Source: Paramacrobiotus metropolitanus
Taxonomy: Eukaryota; Tardigrada; Eutardigrada; Parachela; Macrobiotidae
Direction of reading: 5' to 3'
DNA length: 64,000 bases
Assembly: GCF_019649055.1 (NCBI RefSeq)
Contig: NW_026570232.1
Span: 1,302,001 to 1,366,000, forward strand
Part shown: positions 35,364-45,700 of the stretch, one piece after another
Layout of the letters: each line of letters begins with the position of its first letter
Numbering within the stretch: the first letter of the stretch is position 1
Translations under genes and position numbers: made by a program
The notes under the pieces: generated by a model
Told to the model about the DNA's origin: nothing
What the model saw: the letters and a program-made list of their open reading frames with translations, nothing else
Database searches by the model: none

Positions 35364-36640
35364 AGCTTATTGCTATTATTAGCCATTGTAATTCAAGGTT
35401 AACAGTTACAATTATCATTAGAATTATTACTTAAAGCAGAGCTAAATTATCATTACAACTGGTACGAGTATATTGGCATTGCCGTGCATGTTAATAAATC
35501 ACATGTACAGAGTACACAACAAAAGGTATGTACCCGTTGTACCGGTATTTATGTACCAACAACAGCTACGAGATTGCGCCGCGCGTGTACATGCACAAGC
35601 CAGGATGAACACGGCAGTACAGACTTACACAGTGAACAGAAATACAGAGAAACTCAGCTTTTTTTTGCTCAACAAAGTTATCACTTACATAAGCAAGTGC
35701 CGGTAACTGACACTGTTTACTATAAAGTTGATGCATTAAACAAAACGCTGCCCAACAATGCTGAGACGTGAATTTGCATGCTGCTAACTACATCAGGTTA
35801 CCGGCAACTGATATTGCCGGTCACGCCCAAACAAAATACCGGCCATGAACGTTACGAAAGCAACAACGAGGCCACAAGAGTTCCATCACATCTACGGTAC
35901 AAGCCGATAAACAACAGCTGACAAACGCGTGGTATGTCGGCGGGTTACACAGACTAGCACAGCTATTGTAGTTAAACGAAAATTATGATACTGTTCGTTG
36001 ACCTTGTACATATTTCTATCTCAATGGGTATATCGTTCCCACACTTCCGTCTGGATTAGCAACTTCGATTCTTTGTACACAAGGGACGTAAGAACAACTA
36101 TCACCTACGTAGTGCACTAACTGTTGTATCCCATTACATTTAACGCTGACTTCTATCTTATCGAATCGTAAACCGGTATCAAGGAAAAAAGTTAGTCTAA
36201 ACCATTCACGCTGGCGTTCCATCAAAATTCATGTAGTAACAACCATTATAACAACAAGCCAAGCAATATCGTGCAAAACGGAAAGATCTTCTTAACGTAG
36301 GGAGAAATGACTCATCGCAACAAAATTAAACAGCATGCTTCACTAGACACGGCTATCGATCTTCCACTTACACCATCCGTGTGGTTCTTCAACCGCGAAC
36401 TTCGCCCGCGTCATCCGGTTGGCACCGTGCTCGCCGGCATCCAGCTGCATCCAATCCGCAAGAACAAACACAAAGGTATCCCACTGTAGACCGGTAACAG
36501 GCAGGCGATCCGGGTTCACAGGTAAAATCGCACAGGTGAAATCGGACAGGTAACAATGACTATTGCATTTAGTCGACTCGATAAACCACACAACCGCGCG
36601 TAAAACACATAGAATGACTTTCACCACCAAATGCCCTCCA
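35364..36640. other. Spacer with possible short coding remnants
   Basis: On the minus strand a 68-codon ATG frame (36222-36016) and a GC-rich open stretch at 36340-36520 have coding-like composition, the first ending with an ANPDGSVGTIYPLR-type tail. Neither has a recognisable family or firm splice sites, so they are noted, not called. Confidence 0.3.
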
Positions 36641-37124
36641 TGTCAGATAGCGTAAAGCTACTGATGGTTTATGGTGGTGAATGACCTACTAAACAGCTAA
36701 CTCAGGCACGACGCTAACCCAATCGTTCTGCTAACGGTGACCTTTATACAGACTCATTCAGACTAACAGTGCAACAACATCTAGGACAAGAAGATATGCC
36801 AGAGAACACTTCCCAAGACCAGATATTCCAGAGCTGCTAGCTATGCAAGATGACATTAATTCATTCACAAGGAGTTCTTCTCCTCAAGCACTCAGAAGCG
36901 ATTTCTGATCCAAAATATGAAAGATGACAGAACACGCCTTCAACTTAAAAACACTCATAGACAAACCATGAGACAACATTTTATTGATTGTTTTATGAGA
37001 GATCAAAGTACACTTAACACTTTACTAATTGGCTGATACTTTCTGGCCACTTCCTTTCGTTGCAAACCACATCAAAGTATAACTGTCCATACAAAATGTA
37101 CTTCAACCAGTCGTACTCGTGACA
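36641..37124 (+). repeat. Long direct repeat, copy 2
   Basis: This is the partner of 31615-32097. Its right edge falls inside the putative last exon of the neighbouring minus-strand gene, so part of that reading frame belongs to the repeated unit. The sequence outside both edges differs completely between the two copies. Confidence 0.95.
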
Positions 37125-38056
37125 GTTTATAGGAATTATCCGTTGACCCAATTTCTTCCATACCTGCAACTTTTCGTTTCGGTACGCTCGTGAAAAAAGT
37201 TCATACAAGACAGTACATGCAAAGGTCAAAACGTAGCAATCATCGATTCGTTTTCTATTCACATCTCACCTTTCTGGATTCGATAGATAATTTGCCTGGG
37301 TTCATAGCCGGCCAAGTCGAACACTTCTTTGAGAAGCGGATGCGAAGGTGTCCAATCCGCTTCTTTCTTGAACTCCTCGAACTCCATCATACCTGTTTTC
37401 CCATCCGGATTCGTGTAGATCACCGTTGCTGGCTCCCCGTTAGCTTTGCTCCCTTCGTATCCCCGCAGTATTTTTGCACATATGTAAGGAAATGTTGGAG
37501 GACAATGCTCACCGATCCCCACCATTTCAGCAATCGTTTTCACCATATCACCCATTGGAAGGTCATACAAGCGGACTTGTGCAATAACCGGTTCTTTCTT
37601 GTCAATCAGCTTCTTAATATCCGGCCAGGAGGCATGACCTTTACAAACGTATTCGTAGTCGGTTGTGTACCGATTCATCCATTCGGCAATGGCGGGGAAC
37701 GACGGGCCAATTGTCGGTAAGAAGGTGGTCAACAGCGCGGACATTCGCGGCCCTGTGGGTTGCACTATCATGTGGATTAATCTCGTTATCGGATTAAGAC
37801 TGTGTGCGAGCGGTCCCTTCGTGTCCAATAACTTTGCCATCCATTCGTGGAACTTGGGGTCTAATGGCTGACGGGGTTCAATGACCTTTCTGACCAGATC
37901 AACTTCGGCTTTGTAAAAACTCGGGTGTTGATATGGGAAGCGGGTGGTGTTCGTGTGATGCACCAGAACCCGCGCGGCACAAGCCATTCGGACATCCCAT
38001 TTCAGCTCGTCGTCCGGGGGAGGAATTCGTTCTCCATTACTCAGCGTAAACTCCAT
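37014..38056 (-). CDS. Unassigned protein, weakly C39-peptidase-like in its C-terminal half
   Basis: The main exon runs from ATG at 38056 to about 37265 and encodes roughly 264 residues beginning MEFTLSNGERIPPPDDELKW. It is soluble in character with no signal or membrane segment. Near residues 165-245 the layout IDKKEPVIAQVRLYD, then AKILRGYEG, then PATVIYTNPDGKTGMMEFEE resembles the second half of bacterial-type C39-like peptidases, where the glycine-rich strand normally follows a catalytic His. That His is not obvious here, so the match is tentative and activity doubtful. A donor at AAAG-GTGAGA may lead to a last exon ending at 37014 (WKKLGQRIIPINCHEYDW and on to a TAA), but the phase of that join is not settled; without splicing the frame stops at once after QKGEM. 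A possible acceptor just before the ATG hints at an upstream exon. Confidence 0.55.
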
Positions 38057-38377
38057 CTTGCTGGTACCTGCTAGTAGCAAATCAAATACAGAACCTGTCA
38101 AGCTTCAGTGGTTTTAAGTTCTAACCAAGTTTTAAAAGACAAAGCCTAAGGCGAGAACGACCATAAGAAAAAGCGGTGCTTAACAACTCGAAGCCAACCC
38201 AACATCAAAACACAAAGTCAGGCGAAGGCGGGCAAAGCAATACCTAAGCGAGCGGAGCGCCGCGCAACTTGCGACATTTGCAAATTTTTTTCTTGGTCCT
38301 AGACTGGTCTGTATGCAGAGTGTATCGCTGCAGAGCTTGGTAGGTTCTGATAGAGTAATCATAATTTCTGATGATTC

Positions 38378-39467
38378 CTAAACAGCAGCGGACCTACCAG
38401 GTGCTTGATTTATTTGCACTACTGTCGGCTCTTCAAACCAGCCTGATTGTAACAACTCGCTCGCGCTAATACGTTTCTTTGGATCAATTTCAAAGCACTT
38501 CTGCACCATGGTCCTAGAAAGGTCAGGTATGTCCTCTGGAATCTCCGGTTTGCCACCGGTTGTGATGAAAGAGCAGATAGCTTCCTCACGAGCTCGGTGA
38601 GCATTCAGCATTTCAACCGGTGTGTTGATTCCGGTCATTTTCTTGACAAACAAAAAATCCTTTCCTTTTCGGTACAATTCAACGATAACGCAACCCATAC
38701 TCCATACATCCGTCCGGCGGCCGATCTGGTAGCCATTGTGACCTCCGGTCAGCATTTCAGGTGACATAAAGATGATGGTCCCTCTTTTATTGGTTACTTC
38801 GTTCACTCGTGTAACCGTGGATGCAAGGCCAACGTGATCGTCTAAATCCGTAATTTTGACGACGCGTCCGTATGCGAAGTGGGTGTCCGATGCCAGTACG
38901 ATATTAGCGGTTTTCAGATCTGTATGAATTATCCCCTGTTCGTGAATGGCGACTAAACCACTCAGAACCTGTTTAATAATGTCCTTGATTTCGCCATTTG
39001 ATAGTTTATGCGTTTTTGTGAAATTCTCCAAATTTCCAACTGCAACAAAAGTACTGATTTGACCATGCGCTCGATCACGGTACAGCAATTTGATCCAGTG
39101 ATTGTGCGCATGATGCAGACTTACGATTGCAGTATTCCATGGCTATGACGACTGTCAGAGACAATTCCAGTCCTACACTTTCTTCCATTTTTACATGGTG
39201 ATAACTAGTAACATGGGGATTAGTGATGCGCTTTATCCGTACATGGTTGTTATCCATTTTTTCTCTGAGTTCGCGCAGATACTCGCTACTGATTCCATTT
39301 CCATGGTAAAATGACTGCTTAATCGCTACCGACCGTCCCGTGGGCTTACTGTTCACTTGCTCACTGGCTTCGAACACTTCACCGAAGCTTCCCTTGCCAA
39401 GCTCCTTAACCGCAACGTAACGAAAGCTGCCGTTACCGGAAGTAAAGGTAAAGACTTTCCCCGCCAT
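38378..39467 (-). CDS. Divergent protein kinase (HTD and DLD in place of HRD and DFG)
   Basis: Exons 39467-39125 and 39039-38378 join in phase 1 to give about 334 residues that are almost all kinase domain. Seen in order: glycine loop GKGSFGEVFEAS, VAIKQ lysine, hinge MEYCN, catalytic loop IIHTDLKTANIVL, ITDLDDH, GTIIFMSPEM, DVWSMGCVIVELYRKG and KRISASELLQSGWF. The HRD Arg is Thr and DFG is DLD, while the Lys, catalytic Asp, Asn and metal-binding Asp remain, so it could be active but is not an RD kinase. The C-lobe resembles STE/MAP3K-like kinases. The N-terminus (MAGKVFTFTSG) is short and there are no extra domains. It lies 320 bp upstream of, and on the same strand as, the unassigned gene. 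Confidence 0.85.
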
Positions 39468-40633
39468 ATTTTGAGCAACGCGAAGCGATTTGACCAGGGG
39501 AAAATATACACAGAAAATGACGATTGTGTTTGTCTGCCCAGGAAAAGGCTAACCATAAGCAAAGTCGCAGTCGGAACCACCATTTAGCAACAAAGACCAA
39601 AAATTACATATTTTACGATACCGCACCTACTGATTATCGTACAGGTGGACCTAATTCCGATGAATGTGCTGGTATCTTCTATCGGGTGAATACGTCAGTC
39701 ACAATCAGCCAGGTTGCGCCTAGGACTGGGGTTTGAAAATAAAGCGCGCAAACGTGTGGAACGTTACAAAATACAGTCGATGTTTACTGCAGTTGTGAAA
39801 AAGATAAGGTTTTGATTAATTAATGATCGCAGTGACACTAAATGGAATATCTCCATAGCCCGCTCCTGTGTTTTATCTGCTAACTAATCTGACTGATAGT
39901 GATAAGTACGCCCGTACAGTACCTGTCAGAATGATAATCGTTATTGTACGGTTGCGGGCTTCTGGTGGTGGAATTATGAATTTATGGACAAAAACTGCAC
40001 CTTTCATTCTTGAGTGACCTTTGAACACATCATATTTATGCGCATCAAAAATAAAATTAAAGCTAATCGATCGAGCGCTTTACGCAAACAAAGGTCATAA
40101 ACAAAAACTCCCGTTTTCGTTTTTCATCACTTTTGGATTTTGTTACAAACACAATGCTCCTAAACAACAATTAACTACTGGTTCCTTGCACAAATGTTGT
40201 GCACTTGGACACTAGGCTTTACCAGTTCGAGTTAATTTTGTAGTTTTCTTCCTACTTGCCGAACTGAAAGGGATCGGTACGGCTGTCACAACTATACGAA
40301 ACGCATTTTCTAGTTTCAAAAGAGACGCTATTTAAATTGTATGTATATAAGTATTATTTTGTAATACGCTTTCTCTTCCTAATATGTTCTATTTTTTATT
40401 TTATATCGAGGTGACTGACGTACGAGTATGGTATCTATTCTCGAAGCACAAAATGACCTAAACTGCGTACCAGCCACCAGGCTACCAGCATATGGCGCAC
40501 CATCAGCAAGCTAAAACGACCGGAAATTGTCGAAGTTTTGAGCTTATCGCTGGCTAACAGGCGAGGAAAGTGGAATTCATGTATGTACAGTACTTGCAAT
40601 AACCCAAGGAATAAAAAAATTGTTAAATGTGCA
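39468..40633. other. Intergenic region
   Basis: Upstream region of the kinase gene and 3' region of the small Cys-rich gene. It is AT-rich with no supportable gene. Confidence 0.4.
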
Positions 40634-41170
40634 TTAAACTGTATGCCTAATATTTATCTTAAAATTTTGTAGCTTTTTTGTACTTACTACCGCAGTGCGG
40701 CAGCACTCAGCAGATGTCAATACTGCGTCATCGGCACACGCGATGGGCCATTGGCTGCAGCGCACGCATTCGGCGTGCCACGACCTTATCGTTGAACTTT
40801 TTACTTTCACCTTGCTACCATTCCGATACAGAGCCCGTTTGTCCTGCGGGAACAAACATCTTACGTAAACTCAACGCTTAATTATTTGCTCTTGCTCATT
40901 ACATAAACATTTACGATAGTTAGCAGCAAAAGTTCAAAATTGTCTTACGGTTCCGCCGTAAATTTTCTTTTGGTGATGTGGCGTCCAGTATGCGAGACTG
41001 ATAAATATGACAAAACAAAAAATTTCTGGCATCACGGCACGAGACCTTTATACATAAATTATCATTCAAAGCAACGAAGCGCGTTAACTTTTCGGTATTC
41101 GTAGAGGTAGCAGCCATGAACACCGTGCATGATGCAAGAAAGATAAGCAAAGCAAAATGGTCGTAGACAT
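40634..41170 (-). CDS. Small secreted cysteine-rich protein
   Basis: Three exons fit in phase: 41170-41124, 40997-40949 and 40843-40634. Exon 1 gives a signal-peptide-like start (MSTTILLCLSFLHHA). Exon 2 continues LAYWTPHHQKKIYGGT. Exon 3 encodes a basic stretch (RNGSKVKVKSST) followed by a Cys cluster, WHAECVRCSQW, IACADD and AECCRTA, and ends at TAA. The total is about 102 residues. The spacing C-X2-C-X5-C-X11-CC faintly recalls single von Willebrand C domains, but I would not name the family. An extra donor (GCG-GTAGTA) in exon 3 could give a different C-terminus. Confidence rests on three consistent splice junctions. Confidence 0.5.
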
Positions 41171-42766
41171 GCTACTTACCGTAACTTATTTTCGTGGTTA
41201 CAAACGGATTGGAATAAGGTATTTTTAAAAACGTGATGATCATAAAACAGATATCTCATCAGCAGTAAACAAGGTGTCTGCATGCCAGCAGTGTTCATAT
41301 CAGATCAACGGTCTTCGATCTGCTATTTATTACATGGAATTATGGAAATACCGTTAAATCCGAAGCGCTTTTTATTGATGCTTTTAGTTTTTTATTACTT
41401 GTATATATGTAGTGCCATTCATGCTGCCATGCACTTCGATATCGAGACTGGCAAAAATGCGTTATATTCGCTATAGGGTTTTGGTGTTTCGTTAGTACTG
41501 TTACGCTTGAATGTGTTCATTTACTTTATACATTGCATATTAATTATACGTGTGCGAATATACTGTAATTAATACTGTTCCATATAATAGCTCTGCAATT
41601 AAATTTTATATGCTTTGAAATCTCGAAGGTATTACATGCACGAGTTGAACTATGTACGAGTATTGACCATGAATAAAGTGAATACGAAATGGAAGTTGGC
41701 TTTTGCCCAATGGCCAGTACCATGGCAAAATATACACTACGTGAACCACGTGTACCATGGCAAAATATACACTACACGTAGTGTAGTGTTATGCCTTGCC
41801 AGTACCATTAACGTTCGAAATTAGATAAATATACAGAGTATTTGCACTTTAATTTAATACCATATTATACATTAGTTACACTAAATTTAACAATATTCTT
41901 CTGCTTCTGCGACTTTTGTTTTTTCGCTTTTGCTTTTGTGACTTTGCTTTATTATTGCTTTATTTGGCCGAGGCGCGATAGAGCATCAAAGTCCATGCAT
42001 ACTCGCTTATTCATAGTTCATACCACGTAAGTAAGACTTTGTTCATAATAATAATAATAAAATTAATACAGCATTTTAATTGGATTTTTTTAATACCGTA
42101 CTGAGTACTGTACGTTATGTACATGTTTTAATTTTAACTCGTACAATCGTGCTACAAAATTGCAGTACGAAACCAGAGCGCAGCGATACGCCAGTTCAGT
42201 CGGAGTGGGCACAATGTCGTCATGTTGCTCCACCCATATTTCTTGTCGGTGCCCTCCATCTGTCCTTTCGCGAGCATTGTACCGCATCGTTTTAATACTC
42301 ACAGTGCACAGAGTGCAGCGTCAAACAGAAATTAACAATGGCCTTGAGGTAAATCAAGAATTTGTGTTTCTCTCTGTTCTCTATCTGCCGCTTGGTCTGC
42401 CTCTCTCTGTCTTTCTCTCTATCTGCCGGTCAGCTCTTGTTCGCCATTACAGCTTACAGCTGATGCATTCACTTTGCAGCCGGACTCTCTTTTCTGCATC
42501 ACACAAAGTATCCAGTGCTCACCAGAAAAGATGCCATCTCCTTTCTGATCTTTGCATTTGTTTGCATTTCTCCTACTCTACGTCTTCTTGTGCATTCTCG
42601 TACTCTTGTGAATCCTTCCAGTACTTGTCAGATCTGTGATTTATCTGGGATTTACAGCATTTACTTATTTACTACTTAATTAATTCGTCGACGGTTTGTG
42701 CAGACTGTGCAGTTGCGGTAATTTATCCGATCACATTTTCGGACCATATCAATATTGTTCCATAGA
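41171..42766. other. Intergenic region upstream of the ATG8 gene
   Basis: It contains a 23-bp perfect direct repeat (41718-41740 and 41753-41775, around CCATGGCAAAATATACACT) next to a short CACTACACGTAGTG palindrome, and a pyrimidine-rich tract at 42360-42430. No gene seen. Confidence 0.45.
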
Positions 42767-45700
42767 ATGTCCCCGATGCCCAATCTGGATAAATTATCAA
42801 AGAGTTCCCCGGCTGCTAGCCTTATCGGTTGGGGAACGAATGGACGTGCGGCCAAAAGGACGAGTTTCAAGCAGCGGAAAAGCCTCGGTGAGGGCAGTTA
42901 GCCAGAATGCGTTTTGACCTGGTTAATCCCTGTTCAACCCTTCATCACATTTGCTTGCACATACAAGGAAACTGCTTGAACCGCATTGTATTCGCTTGCA
43001 CGTATTTTCGTTCTGTGATTGCTTTACTATGGAATTATGGTCACTTATCGTGGTGCATGTATTTTTGCAGAAATGCGGAAGGAAGAGATGAAAAATATCC
43101 GCACGAGTCATCCTTTGAAAATCCCAGTAAGTGTTATTGGTATTTGTTAAACGTTATTTACATGTTAGTATCATATACTTGTGCTGATACTAACATGTAC
43201 TTAAATATAATCGCAATGATTTCACAGACACTTTTAATTTTTTATTTATAGTGCATACGCAATTACGCATGCATGAATTTACTGTGGTGCCTGGTAGTGT
43301 AGAATTCGAACGAAAGTAGAGCAGAAAGTCGCAGGCTGCTCGGTATTTTATCAGCTTTGTCTTTAGAAACATGTGGAAACGTTTTGAACTTTTGCTGCGA
43401 CGACACCAAATTAACGCATGAAATTAGGTTACTTAAACTGCAGATAGATGACTTGCAGGTTTCGGTGCTTTAATACGTTTTTAAGTGCTCAACAAAATGC
43501 CGGCACGAAGATTGCTTATTGGTGAGCCGGAAGCGCGTAAGACTGTTACAGGAAATAAGGTAATTGTGTCTGTTGGTCAACTAAAAATAATTGTATCTGT
43601 TGGAGTTAATTTTGATTCCGTAATTCGAAGTTCGAATTTCGAACACTGCCATGAGAGCGATATTTCGTGCCGCATAAAACTATGAAGTTGTAAGTAAACA
43701 TATCATAATGTAACATATGTACTCAAGCGTAGTTATTCCGAATTTTGTCGAGTCAGGTGAAACAGATAAGTACTTTGAACAAAAATAGGAACAATAGAAA
43801 TAATTCCAGAAAAACTTTTCAAAGGAAAACAGCTTTAATGTGATCTCTTATTAATTACAGTTTTCGCTTTTCTTTGAAATCTATCCGTTTCAAAGCAGTG
43901 CCGGCAGATTAAGTTATGCGTGCCGCACCGTATTGCTGTCCGCTTTGCTCTGCTTGGACTGATTAGGGATTTGTGTCGTATTCTTTGTTTGCATTCGACC
44001 GGAATTACATGCTTTATCGCATTATATTGTAGGTGATTGTGGAGAAGTACTACAAGGAAGTTCAGTTACCCCCTCTGGAAAAAGGTGATTAGCATCTGAT
44101 TTCGATTTCGTCCCCATTAATCGCGCTGCGATCAGCGTTTTCTCACCGCGCATTTGTTGACTTTTTGCCTTGCAGAAAAGTATCTGGTTCCACCCGAGAT
44201 CTCGATGTCACAGTTTGTGGCCGTTATCAGGCAAGTGTCTGCTAAGTACATGAATGTTAGGATTTAATTAGCAGAAAATTGTCTGGCTTGCTTAAAGATT
44301 TTATCTGTATTATAATATTGTTATTACGTAATATTTTTTTGTTAATTGCTATTTCGCTAACCCAGAATGCAGTATTGAATTTTTCAGTAAGTGGAATATT
44401 TCGGGGTGGCTTTAATAGTATTACTACGTAGATGGCACACTTGGTGTTTATTAGGAGATATTAAGGAATATTTTCTGTTCCTGTGCGTGTGATGTCAAAG
44501 TTATATCAATTTTGTTTTCTTCCAGTAGGGCGATTTTGGTTTTCTACGAGTTCAAAAAGTGTTAGTTTGTTATTCTGTTATTTTTCTTCGAATGCTTGCG
44601 CCTTCCACAGTATGAGCGAATCCTTTCCCAGAACTTCTCGAACTTCTCGCTTAGACCAGACAAAAGTGTACACTTGTTCTTTTATTGTCTGATATACTGA
44701 ATAGGCTGTATTGTTTTATTATCAAGGCATTTTCTGTTAAACTAATGACCTGAAACGGACATTCTCAGCTTTCGCGACCGCGGTGATAAAAGATAGAAGA
44801 CGAAAATGAGCCTCTTTGTGCATTGCGCAGTGGGAAGGAAATTATGTTGAATATTATAGCCAAGTGCGCCGCGTTCTCCGCTGGTCAGTGTTTCCGGTCC
44901 GGTTAGGTGGAGGCTAGCTTCTCCATTATCGCAGGCAGCCATCAGCATTCTGAACCAGTACGGCCAGTCGGCGAGAGAAATCGTTAAAGTTCCATTAAAA
45001 ATGGCCGGCTAGGGTTTGTGAAAATGATATGCGACGCTGCTGGCGATGACCAGTGTGTGTCCGCTGCTTGTGATTATTTGTGTCGGGATGAAATTTAAAC
45101 AGCTGCTTTCATTTATCAAACATCAGCGCTAGCTATCTGTTTAATTATTTACTGTTAATTGTTTGGATTTTTAAACATTTATGAAACCCATCGCGTTCAT
45201 TTGATTTAATTTTTCACCTTATAGGAGAAAACAACATCAAGTGTGTCATCGATATCTCCAAAACTTTGAACTGTTTTGAGTATTAATGTTACTAACTGTT
45301 TGAGTATCACTGAAATACGTCAAAATAACGTTTATCATTGGTTTTCTCTTGGAACATTTTTAGCTGGGGAACAGCGGTATTTTGAACTCGAAACAAGTTT
45401 TAGGTGCTCACTGTGAGTGTGACTGTGTGAGCACTAAATTAAATTTTGCCATGCAAGAGTTTCTTTTTGTTTTGTGTACTTACTGCGAGTCTACTGACCA
45501 ATGAAAGTGTATTATTCATCCTGTAAAATAAGCATAGTATTTTTCGGTGTTGCATCCGGAAATTTCCAAAAATTTTTAATCGCCCATATTTTACTGAACG
45601 TGTTCCCAGAGTTTCGTTGATTGCTACTTGTGAACTGAAAATGGCGAATTTTATTGCCGTGTTTCACGCGATGTTTGCGGGTGCTTAAACTGTTGGATCG

